Below, in pieces: positions 1 to 9,874 of a stretch of 64,000 nucleotides of DNA. Numbering within the stretch: position 1 is the stretch's first letter; the number at the start of each line of letters is the position of its first letter. The DNA lies in contig WTXI01000006.1 in the NCBI GenBank assembly GCA_022376515.1, positions 1,426,001-1,490,000 on the forward strand, read 5' to 3'. The notes under the pieces were generated by a model that was not told the origin of the DNA, made no database searches, and saw only the letters and a list, made by a program, of their open reading frames with translations. Origin of the DNA: Lactifluus volemus. Lineage: Eukaryota; Basidiomycota; Agaricomycetes; Russulales; Russulaceae. Position numbers and translations under genes: made by a program.

Positions 1-92
1 TACGCTCCATATAAGCACCCAGGCGCTGATGGACGATGCATTCACAGGTAACATTAATTATGCCCCATATAAGCATCAAGACGCCGACGGAC
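1..92. repeat. 58-bp imperfect direct duplication inside the transposase gene
   Basis: Bases 1-34 resemble bases 59-92: both begin with a YAPYKH codon run and end in a GACGGAC/GATGGAC motif, but the spacing of 58 bp puts them in different frames. The downstream copy is the one in frame with the transposase. This looks like a local duplication within or near an exon edge. Confidence 0.5.
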
Positions 93-2623
93 AACGCGTT
101 TGGTCAAATTTGATGTCAGCTGATTGGGCTTGGAAGCAGGCGGTACACCGAAGTCTAAATTTGCCGTTTTTGGATTGCGCAGCTGATGGATCACCAGGAT
201 GCGATTGCGAAAGACAGGGCCACTCATGGGGCCATGTTTGTTCCAATTATAGCCGGAAGCGACAAGACAACTGTATCTGTAGCGACAGGGAACCAGGAAT
301 ATCACCCAGTCTATATGTCACCCGGGAACCTATCAAACATAGCACGGCAGGCTCACACCAACGCCTTCCTCCCTATCGCCTTTCTCCCTATTCCAAAAAG
401 TGAGTACACTTTTCGCTCGTGTCTATTAAACAAGATAGACTAATATAAGGCATTTCTAGCTTCGAAAAAAAATCGGAAGGCGGCAACGTATCAAACGTTT
501 TGCCGACAGATGTACCATGCATCACTTTCCATCATTTTCGAGCCGCTCAAGCCAGGGATGTCGGCGCCAGAAGTCATAAAATGTCCTGATGGCCATTTTC
601 GACGCGCCATATATGGTTTAGGTCCTTACATTGCTGATTACCCCGAACAGGTGTGGTTGGCGGCTATCGTGCAAGGGTGGTGTCCGAAGTATGTCATTTA
701 TGCTCTTTTATTTGATATAGATACTGAAAATACGCAGGTGCGATGCGCCTCCTCATGATCTCGATTGCAACGGGTCCCACCGGAGGAGTGAGAGAAAAAC
801 AGAATTTCTTATCGGTGCATGGGATCCAGGTACGCTGTGGACCACTTTTGGCGTTCGTGCAGATGTCGTGGTATGTTTTTATTATACTCCTTTGTTGCTC
901 CCATAATGTTAAAGGTGATTTACAGCCATTTACCCATTCGTTCCCTCGGGCAGACATCCATGAGCTCTTATCACCAGATCTACTCCACCAAGTCATCAAG
1001 GGCACATTCAAAGATCACCTCGTCACCTGGGTGAACGAGTACCTTCTGGAGGAGCATCGTGAAGCCCGGGGGCTAGATATTATCGCTGACATTGACCGCC
1101 GGTACGTCGTTCATTTTTGCGAAGCTTATTCGTGTGACGCGCATCTATGACTCGGATAGTATATCTGCTGTGCCACCATTCCCTGGGTTGCGCCGCTTCC
1201 CAGATGGCCGAGACTTCAAACAGTGGACTGGTGACGACTCAAAGGCCCTCATGAAGGTAAGGTCCCGTTACTATCATGCATTTTACAGCAGCTAAAACAA
1301 TATGGAGGTATATTTAGGGGCAATCGCCGGTCATGTACCAGACGGGATGGTTAAATCTCTGGCGGCTTTCCTCGACTTCTGTTACATTGCCCGGCGCAAT
1401 GCCATCACCAGTGAAGGGCTCAAGCAACTAGAGCACGCTCTGGATCGGTTCCACGTTTACCGAGATGTATTTGTTGGCACAGCCGGTGTTAGAGGCGACC
1501 AGATATCGCTCCCGCGACAGCACTCGCTCAAGCATTACGTGCGCTCAATTCGTCTCTTTGGATCGCCAAATGGACTGTGTTCATCGATAACTGAATCGAA
1601 ACACATTAAGGCAGTCAAGGAGCCCTGGCGACGTTCAAACCGCTTTCAAGCTCTGGCACAAATGCTACAGACAAACTGCCGGATGGACAAACTAGCGGCT
1701 GCACATCAGGTACTTACAACGCTTGGGATGATGGATGGGACAACGTCGTCACATCAGGCGATGCTTCTCAGAGGTGAACAGCCCCAACCAAGGCCCAGGG
1801 TAGGAGCAATGGCCGCTGAAGACAATATGGACGATGACGACCATGGCCCAGCCCCAGGTCCCAAATCCTTGTCCTCAGTTGAGCTAGCTCACACTCCTGG
1901 TATGTTCCCCAATATTCTCATCGTGATTACGTTCGAGACGACTCATTGATGACCATCATGATAGCGCGAGGCTATCCACGAACTCTCAGATCCCTCGCGA
2001 TTCACATTGACCAACCTGAATTCCCAGCGGCTCTTCGTCGGTTCTTATATGACCAAGTCAACCCAGACTCTGATATTTCACCTGCCGATGTCGATATCAA
2101 CGATTGCCCAGACTTTACTGGCCATATTGTCGTTTTCCAATCTGCTGTCGCCTGCTTTTACGCACCAAGTGACCTTTGTGGAGCCGGTGGAATGTATCAT
2201 GAACGCATACGCTCCCACCAAAATTGGAAGGGTAAATATCCGCGATACGACACCATGTTCATCAAAACAGGCCCGGATTCCGATCCAATGTATGGCATGA
2301 CCATTGGCCGTGCCCTCCTTTTTTTCTCGTTTACGTTTAGAGAGAAATACTTTCCTTGCGTTCTCGTTAATTGGTATGTTCCGGGTAACGCGCCTGACGA
2401 AAACACAGGCATGTGGGTGGTACAGCCCGAATTCACAGGTAATGGGCGTCGCCCTCTTTCCGTTGTCCACCTAGATTGCGTAGCAAGAGCAGCACATCTT
2501 CTCCCCGTTTATGGGACTTCGTTCATACCAGAGGACTTTCAATTTTACGACTCCCTTGACGCTTTTCGTGCATATTTCGTTAACAATGTTATTGACCACC
2601 ATACTCACGAGTTTCTGTCATAA
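1..2623 (+). mobile_element. Plavaka-type DNA transposon transposase gene, 5' end outside the window
   Basis: Plavaka genes encode CACTA-related transposases widespread in Agaricomycetes. Exons I infer: ..142, 183-399, 460-688, 738-870, 915-1101, 1160-1256, 1308-1899, 1965-2623, with GT-AG introns of 40-65 nt. Diagnostic stretches in order are SDKTTVSVATG (exon 2), YGLGPYIADYPEQ (exon 3), PRADIHELLSPDLLHQVIKG (exon 5), KQWTGDDSKALMK (exon 6), then LPRQHS, SSITESKHIKAVKEPWRRSN (exon 7) and GGMYHERIRS (exon 8). All junctions keep frame except exon 4 to exon 5, which is off by one base. The zinc-finger N-terminus expected for the family would lie left of base 1. Terminal inverted repeats were not seen. 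No other break is visible, so the copy may be fairly young. Confidence 0.88.
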
Positions 2624-2797
2624 GAACTCATAGGTTTTCAATTTTATGGTCCAAACCCGTCGAAGGGGGCGCAGCCTCTGCCAGCCTGACTCTGAGTGTC
2701 CTGCGATCATGTCCAATTACTCGTCCTGTCGCTGCGGCATCTGGCCAGGACCTTATCGTGATCACGATCCTGTTATTGACCCACCTCCAGAGTCTGT

Positions 2798-2974
2798 CTG
2801 TCCCTGTTCTTGATCGCGGTGACTATCGACCATCGGCCTCCGTTGCCTGCTCCGAAGACGCCATGGGCATCCATCGAGCTCTGTCCCTGTTCTTGATCGC
2901 GGTGACTATCGACCATCGGCCTCCCTTGCCTGCTCCGAAGACGCCATGGGCATCCATCGAGCTCTGTCCCTGTT
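2798..2974. repeat. 83-bp tandem direct repeat, two full copies plus a stub
   Basis: Copy 1 is 2798-2880 and copy 2 is 2881-2963; they differ at one base. The first 11 bases of a third copy follow at 2964-2974. The repeat sits between the Plavaka gene and the scrambled ribonucleotide reductase fragment. The near identity points to a recent duplication. Confidence 0.9.
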
Positions 2975-2998
2975 ATCACGCGAGTTCTCCGGACATAG

Positions 2999-3560
2999 TA
3001 TGACCTCATGTCCGAGCGTTACTTCACGCACGCATCGCCAACTGTATATTGTACTCTTCACTGGCTCACTGTGTTATGCGGAACCTTTCTGGCGCAGAGA
3101 CAGAGACATATTTGACAACAAAACATCCCGATTATGCTATCCTTGCGGTTCGGATCGCTGCACCAACCTCCACAAGGAAACAAAGAAGAACTTTTCTCAT
3201 GTTATCAAAGGTCTGTACAACTACGGTTTGTGCTGTTCAAAAGCTTTTCTGTCATGGTCTGAGTCTTGTTTAGTGAATCCTAAAACCGGGCAAGCTGCTA
3301 GCATGATCCCGAAGGAGACTTACGACGTCGTGATGGCTAACGCCGAAACCTTAGACTCTGCCATCATTTATGAGCGTGACTTCCGGTACAACTTGTACGT
3401 ATCGCTGATGACGGAGAGAATATTACTGATGCCATCCCTATAGCTTTGGCTTCAAGACCCTAGAGTGTTCCTACGAACGACCTCAGCACCTTATCCTGCG
3501 CGCTGCAGTTGACATAGTGCACGGCTCCGATGTCGAAAGAGTTCTCCAGACATCAACCAT
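2999..3560 (+). pseudogene. scrambled fragment of ribonucleotide reductase large subunit (RNR1-like)
   Basis: Several blocks match class I ribonucleotide reductase large subunit but are out of order and broken. At 3077-3165 is a YLTTKHPDYAIL block. At 3168-3210, one frame away, is NLHKETKKNFSHVIK. An intron-like gap 3211-3273 leads to 3274-3394, with MIPKETYDVVMANAETLDSA and the IIYERDFRYN end. A second intron-like gap leads to 3444-3560 with FGFKTLECSY directly followed by ERPQH, so the segment normally between them is missing. A YDLMSERYFTHASPT block, which in intact RNR1 lies downstream of all these, sits upstream at 2999-3043. Shuffling plus frame breaks mean it cannot encode an enzyme. 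The functional RNR1 must be elsewhere. Confidence 0.8.
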
Positions 3561-3774
3561 ACAACCTCACGCCGTCTACAATCGTTCCTCTGTTGCGCCA
3601 TCTTCTTTCGTTCGTGGAGGCCAGTTGTGAGATGGCACAAGTATACTGTATACAGCTGCCATATGACCCCGACAGCGCGACTCACTTCTCGTTGTAAAAA
3701 CACGTCTCGTTTGTCACTATATTCGAGCACGCACGTGCAACTAGTACAGTAGTTAAAAATATATTTTTCGTAAC

Positions 3775-3895
3775 TTGTCAACTTGTCAGCTTGTTGAGCT
3801 TGTCGGGTCTTGTCAGCTTGTTGACAAGCAAGAAAAGCCCTAACAAGCCCTGACAAGCTCGAAAAGTCGGCAAGAAAATTGTGATCTTGCTGATG
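3775..3895. repeat. CTTGT(C/T)-rich array with flipped CAAG copies
   Basis: About ten copies of an 8-9 bp unit starting CTTGTC or CTTGTT run left to right from about 3775, then flip to the complementary CAAG orientation after about 3825. The array abuts the exact point where the NmrA-like copy at 3895-4344 loses similarity to its intact neighbour. Clusters of short direct and inverted units like this are typical of subterminal regions of DNA transposons, but I could not identify a family. Confidence 0.6.
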
Positions 3896-4344
3896 TAAAG
3901 CCGTCAACTGGCTCTGAATGCTCCCCTTTGCATCGGAGAACGTCGGACTTCCCTCTGCTGATCCTCCAAATTCTGATGGGACAAATAGTTTGACACCAGC
4001 GTCCTTTGCTGCCTCAGCGATTCTTGTTTGCAAGCCGAGACATGAAGACGAGACGGTATAGATGACGACATCTACGCTACTGGTAGCGAGTGCATCCTTT
4101 ATGGACTGTTTGTTCGAGTGGTCAACTGGGATCGTCTTTGCGTCATCGTCGACAGTGGCCTTGAATCCCTGCCACTGATGAATTTGCAGTGCCAGTGGTT
4201 GACTCAAATTTACGAACGTACTTCACGAGTAAGGACAACAACCTCGTTGACGGTTCCGGTCGCTTTGTACTTCAGCAACTGTCGGACGATGAAGCTGCCC
4301 GTCATTCCGGTACCAACGATAGCAAAGTTTTTGTACCCAGACAT
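3895..4344 (-). pseudogene. truncated NmrA-like NAD(P)-binding reductase gene (copy 1)
   Basis: Exon 1 is 4222-4344 (starts MSGYKNFAIVGTG, a Rossmann glycine motif), intron 4169-4221, exon 2 from 4168 leftwards with VPSEFGG. The intron position matches that of the intact paralogue at 5556-6600. Similarity stops near 3895, about 130 residues in, where a CTTGT(C/T)-rich array begins; the substrate-binding half is absent. The reading frame runs on through the array to 3491 but that part is unrelated. I read this as a tandem duplicate inactivated by insertion or deletion. Confidence 0.8.
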
Positions 4345-5555
4345 ACGTTAAAGCTGATATGCTTTATAAATAACCGGTGGGATGATGTTGAGGCTATTTG
4401 ACTTTATTTATCTTCTCCCAGGCGGCGCCTCTCCATGCCAGGGAGACTCGAGTGGTACTCGGGAATGAAGCTTAATGAAGGCCCAAAACTGGACCTGCTT
4501 CAATAAGCAGTCGGAAATGTCGGAAATGTCACTGTTATCGCCGTTTAGACTCGGTGTTAGGGAATAATACGGGGTTAAGAGTGTCTCGAGGCTGATGAGC
4601 CGGTGAAAATTTTCACAACGTTGCACATCAACGGGGCGTATGTTCACGATAGACCTAGCCTAGCCTGAAGTACAGGTAATTCGACCGTGACGTCACGGTT
4701 GCTTCGGAGTGCAAGTGGCTGACTCGGAGATGCATTGCCGGAGTTACGATATGATTGAAAGGTCACCCCCGCCAAGTAACAGCACGCCTGTGTTGCACGT
4801 CGCACGCTCAATCTGACGTCAGGGTCGTGCAGTCCGTGCGTTTGCTTCAAGTTATAGCGGCAGGGGTTTGGACGGAAAGCTGTGAAACCGGGCCGGTCCC
4901 GTGAGCGCCTCGCACGCTGGCACTGGGAGGGCCGCCGCCGACCCGCGTGAAAGTAATCGCTCACTCCACGGAAATCAACTCGGGCCTGGACTCGGGATCG
5001 CCGCGCTTGCATTTACTACTGCACCCGTCCACATCGGGTGACGTGACACGGAATAGGGGTTGCGTCCAACTCGTCTACGACGACACCAGTATCTACTAGG
5101 GGTCGGGGATCCTATCTGAATATCAATCGTTGCTGTTACCGACGCAGGACGAGTATTACCAAGTTGCATGCAGCTGTGATCATCTGACCCTGATGAGTTG
5201 CCGCGTTTCTTTCAGGGTTTCATGCTGAGAGACTTTGCCTGATGGAGTAGGGTGCTTCTCCGGAAGCTATTGACTCGGACATTGAATCGATCAACTGGGA
5301 GGCCCCATATCTTTGACTGCGCTCACACGTGGATCCGCCCAAGGTCGAGATAAGTCCTGCGATTCGCGGCAGCATTATAAGGGAACACAGACATCGTTAC
5401 TAGAGGATGGACGCATCAAAGCCATGAGTAATACAAGATCAACTCTATGTAACCCAATCCCCGGATTATCTTTACAAAAGCCTTTGCCAAGGACGATATA
5501 CCCAAACTTCAGCGATCCACGAAATATATGAAATGATTCTTTCTCCACCGTCACT
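4345..5555. other. intergenic region without recognisable gene
   Basis: Between the two NmrA-like copies. Only overlapping open frames without motifs occur (for example minus strand 4644-5012). CpG-rich around 4650-5150. No transposase motif, tRNA or clear repeat seen. Confidence 0.5.
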
Positions 5556-6600
5556 TTACGCAACTGGAACATTGTCAATCACAGGGGATGGATTCCAGTC
5601 GGGATACAAGTCATTGTCCGTTTGCGGGAACGGTCCCTCAGTCGCCCAGAATATGTGTAGGAAAGCGGGAATATCTCTCTGGTTGGCGGCCAACCTTGCC
5701 TCAAACTTGGAGAGCGGTATGTAAGTGACTTGTAACTTCTTTCCTGTTTTCGCTTCGTATGCTTGGAATACTTCGTTGAATGACTGTTTCAGGTTGTCGT
5801 CGTGGGTCAGACGCCTTGCGGCTGTGCCATATGATCAATTGATTACACGTACCATTGCGTCTCCCTCTATTGCGAAGGAACGATTCTTCAGTTCTTCTGG
5901 GGGTAAGTGGGTCAAGACGTAAGCGAGGTATCGAGCTATGTCGGTTCTAGAGGTAAACGAGATCCCCGTATTGCCATCGCCTCCAACGGACACATGCCCA
6001 CTTGTGACATCAAGGTATAGGTACCTGGGATGGGGTCAACTCCACGAACCGCTGGATAGAGGTGATGTGACACAGACGATTGCCAGAGGCCATCCGCAAA
6101 TGGACCCGTATAGAACGCAGCATAAGGCAAGTCCAAATCTATCAACAGTCTCTGAATGTCGGCCTTCTCGCCGAACACCCCCTCTGTTTTCCCTTCTGTT
6201 GCCCCTCCGAATTCCGAGGGGAGAAATAGCTGGACACCAGCCTCCTTCGCGGCCTCTATGATTACTCTCTGTAGATCGATGACCGCCCCCGAAATCGTGC
6301 AGATGACGACGTCTATGCCAATCAGTGCGTCCCTGATAGAATCTCTGCTGGAATAATCGACCGGGACCACCCTGGCATCACCCTCGATAATCCTGTTCGA
6401 TTCCTGCGCTTACCGTGGCCAATCAGTACGCGGTAAGTGAGCCTTGCAAAAAAAAAAAAAGATCGGACTGGGCTTACTTGACGGGTAAGGACGACGACCT
6501 CGTCAATGGTTCCGGCAGCCTTTTCCTCCAAGAATTGACGGACGACATACATGCCAAGGTCACCGGCACCAATAATCGCAAAGTTCTTGTATCCAGACAT
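5556..6600 (-). CDS. NmrA-like family NAD(P)-binding protein (copy 2, intact)
   Basis: Exons 6478-6600, 6078-6403, 5853-6024 and 5556-5783 splice in frame to 282 aa; introns are 74, 53 and 69 nt. NmrA-like proteins are atypical short-chain dehydrogenases or isoflavone-reductase relatives, acting as NADP sensors or reductases in the cytosol. The N-terminus NFAIIGAGDLG carries the glycine-rich nucleotide motif. LPSEFGG, AAFYTGPF and HVSVGGDGN follow, and DNDLYPDWNP near the end is typical of the basidiomycete branch. The start gives the same first residues as the broken upstream copy. The substrate cannot be told from sequence. It is one of a tandem pair with 3895-4344. Confidence 0.85.
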
Positions 6601-7539
6601 AGAGTTGAAAGGTATGCGCTGGTGGGTGTCGAAAGCGCAACCGCAATCGCCTTTTCAGCTCGGAACTGCAGGCGATGTCCAGATTGTGGCGGTGGTATCC
6701 TCCCACGCTAGCAATTCATTCTTTGATTCGGTGTCTTTCATTATCAATGACCGTCCAACTACACCTAGATGGGTAGTTGATAACTTGAATAGCCGACATT
6801 GATTGATGCTGAAGTAAGCGTCCGAACCCAACTTGGACTTGTATCTCCCGCAATGCGATGATCGGACCTTGGAATACTCCCACCGCCGAGGTTGTGTAGA
6901 AGACGCTCGCTGTGAACAAGGGACGTGTTGCCTTAATAAAGTAAGCATGTAGCGCAATAACTGCGCAATGTATTGCCATTGGTCAATTTGACTGAGCGTT
7001 GATCACGGGAGCAATACCAACTAGATAAAATGCACTCGGCGCAGACAAGTTGACAGTTTAGGGAAGATGTGTGTGATGCCGGCACGAGCGAACGCATGGT
7101 TGACCCATTCAGTTGACTGACGTCATCAATAGCATAGTCGACCATTTACTGTTATTGACCGTATTCGGACGCTGACTGTTACGGTACAGCCCACCGGCAA
7201 ATAGAACTTCTGTGCAATTGCAGAGCCTCATTGTACCTTGTCAACCACCCATATATTGTGCTATAAAGCACAACCCCGACAGGAATATGGAGCGAAGAAC
7301 CAAATATCCCACAGATCAGGAAGGGTCTCACGTTGATTAAGAGAGTGCGAAGCTTGAGTAGATATCAAGGACACATTGAAAATGTAAGCAACTGTAACGC
7401 TACGAAAAAAACCTAATCCCTTGACGACGGGTAAGATGTAGGATTGGCAACGGGGAGCGTGAGAAAGTGAGAAGAAGCAAACAGATAGAATTGAAGGGCG
7501 AACAACAAAAGAGAGATCGTCACAATATCATGTCCCAGC
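6601..7539. other. intergenic region, nothing recognised
   Basis: Lies between the NmrA-like start and the 3' end of the DUF2433 gene. It should hold the NmrA promoter and the DUF2433 3' UTR. Open frames here overlap on both strands and show no family motif. Confidence 0.5.
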
Positions 7540-9874
7540 TCATGCTTCCCCGTTCCCGTTTGTTTTCGGTGCACCCCCTCTTACTAACCCAGCAGCGGAT
7601 AAGCCACGAGCGGCGAATGCTCCACGACCGCGCCCACGGCCACCACGCAAGCTACCGTAGTCGCGTGACTCGCGTTCAACTGCTCGTGACACCTCTACGA
7701 GACCGTCATTGATTTTCTGAAGGATTGCGTGTTTGAGTCATTGCCAAAACACAAGAAGGACAGAACACCGGACACACCTCTGCGTGCTTTTCGAGCCCAG
7801 CCTTCATGGCCTCTTCTTCACCAAACTCGACATAGGCAATTTTGCGATCGCGCCCACTGTACGGGCCCGGGCCTGGGAAAGTTACTCGCGTAATCTAGAC
7901 AGGATCACGTGTCAGGCTTTTCTTACTCTACAGCTTTGTGCGAAAATACGAACCCCATCCTTTGCCTCGCCAAAAAAGTTTCGCAGCTCCGTTTCTTCTG
8001 TCGGACCAGGTAGGCGCACGAAAAGTGTCCAAGGATGCCGTCGAGGCTTGCGGCTCGTTGGCGTACGGGTGCCTGTGCTATCTGTGCGCGGGCTCAGAGG
8101 ACCCCCATCGGACCCCGGAGCTGATGAGCCAGCCGTGTCCAGTTCAGGTTTGGGAGGTGTTGCCGTTGCCGAGGCATCGTCCTTCTTCTCTCCACTGCTG
8201 CCTTCAGGAACCGCATCGCGCGACGCGTCTCTTTCGGTACGATCACGGTCACGTTCCTTGCGCTCTTTCTTCTTGGCTCTGAATTTCTCCGTCTTCTCAC
8301 TTCCACGTTCCCCCTTATCCTTCTCAACAGAGCCAGGGGTAGATGCTGTCGCGGAATCACTGCCGTTCAGTTTAGCGACAGGTGGTGTCTCTTTGCCAGA
8401 TCTTGGCTCTGAAGTGGACGGTGCAGCTTGTGGGGATGATAGCGCATCAATTTCCTGTAGCGTGACCCTATCCGGAGCAGGGGCCGGGGTCGGCACCTTG
8501 TTAGGGGTATTGGATGTCGCCGTTTGGGGTGGCAATGGAGGTTTGATGGACGTTGGTGTGGGCTGAGTAGTTGGTGTTGCAGTACGACGATAGGCATAGT
8601 TAAAGCCTCGAGACAACCGTAAGAACAAGGGCAGGAAGTGGGTATAGGAACTGTACCTTGACTCTTGAGCTCTGCACTAACACGACCCTCCTTGATGTCA
8701 AGGACCAGGGAACCATATGCTGCATCGCATAGATTCCAGTTCCAACAATTCTTCCACGCAGGGTCCTCAGTTGCAGGGGGACCACCCCCAGGAGCGGGAT
8801 GACCTATGGCCAACGGTACACGGTCAACAACGGCCAACGCCTTGTCAAGTAGGACACGTTGCTGGTCATCAATGACGGCATTAACTTGAGATTTGACGGT
8901 GTCCCAAACTCGATAAAACGCATCCTTTCCTGCACGTAACTTACTCCTGAAGGCATCGTAGTCAGCCTGGACGCTGAACTCGTTCCATGAAGAAGCGTAA
9001 CGGAAGTGAAGGCCAGCCGAAACGGTAAGGTCGGCTTTGAGGAAAAGGCCGAGAGATGTGAGGATACCCTCACGGCCGGGGCTGGCGTGTGTAACGAGGA
9101 GGCGAGTTTCTGTAGGGTCATAAACGCGTTGCGCGGTATCGACGAGCTCGCCAATTTGGAGAGCGGTAGTCCAGATGGTTCCATTTCCGCCGGCGATCGT
9201 TGCATTGCCCTCTCCATTATCGAACATCTTGTGAGGAACATAGGCTCCGCCCAGGCCGAGAAGTCGAAGCTTGATGCCACCGATGTCGAGACAGCGGGTG
9301 GTGGCTTCGTCAAGGAGGTGTAGGTTCTCAATGTCGTAAGCGCCAGTGCGCAGCTTTTCGAGTAAGAGAATATCCTCGCATGCGCCTGATATAGTGAAAA
9401 CTGGGACCTGCAGCTTGATTTGGCCGGATAATAGGAGGGGGAATTCGGACAACATGGAGATGGTAAGAGTTTGGCGAATGGTGGCGAGTGAATTCTCAGG
9501 GGAGAGCAAGTGCTGGCGTTGCGCACTGGGTATTAGAGGAGAGTACATTGTGAGGTGACGGAGAGTTCGATCATGTATGCGCTCGACACTTGATGCCTCT
9601 GATGAGAGACGAGTGATCAGCGTGAGGGGGGGGAATAAAAGAGGTGATTGGGCGGACCAAAGAAACCAAAGTCCCCCGTATGAATGACCGCTTTGGCATC
9701 TACTTCGCGTGCACGGTCGTTCAAGGCAGAGAGATGACCACGAATATCGGCAATACAGAGTATTCTGCCATGGATGGTGTCTATAACTTTTGTCTGGGTG
9801 TTGACCTGGTGAGGCCGAGGACTGGGACCAGGCCGGGTTGAAGTGGAGGCAGGACGGGAGGTTGGTTGCTGCAT
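7540..9874 (-). CDS. DUF2433 metallophosphoesterase-like protein with C-terminal RRM-like domain
   Basis: Exons 9658-9874, 8657-9598, 7954-8606, 7778-7894, 7540-7716; 701 aa, all phases agree. Residues about 30-300 form a calcineurin-like phosphoesterase region of the fungal DUF2433 type (IADIRGHLSALN, VIHTGDFGFF, GNGTIWTT, LLVTHASPGREG). A long low-complexity Pro/Ser and charged linker follows (about 390-570, with an Arg/Lys/Glu-rich patch). The end reads like an RNA-recognition motif (HPWTLFVRLPGPTEE, IAYVEFGEEEAM) and closes with an RGRGRG tail. The first metal motif is D-x-R rather than D-x-H, which I recall as normal for DUF2433. Start chosen at the first ATG after a pyrimidine-rich leader; an in-frame ATG also exists at 9946. 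The third intron donor (GTTCGT at 7953) is the least certain splice. Confidence 0.82.

Noticed and set aside
5936..6370. Direct read-through of NmrA copy 2 at 6025-6077 suggesting a frameshift
   Set aside because: A 53-nt GT-AG intron explains the apparent shift and restores family sequence.
7733..8566. Plus-strand 277-codon Ser-rich frame
   Set aside because: Antisense shadow of the low-complexity linker in the DUF2433 gene.
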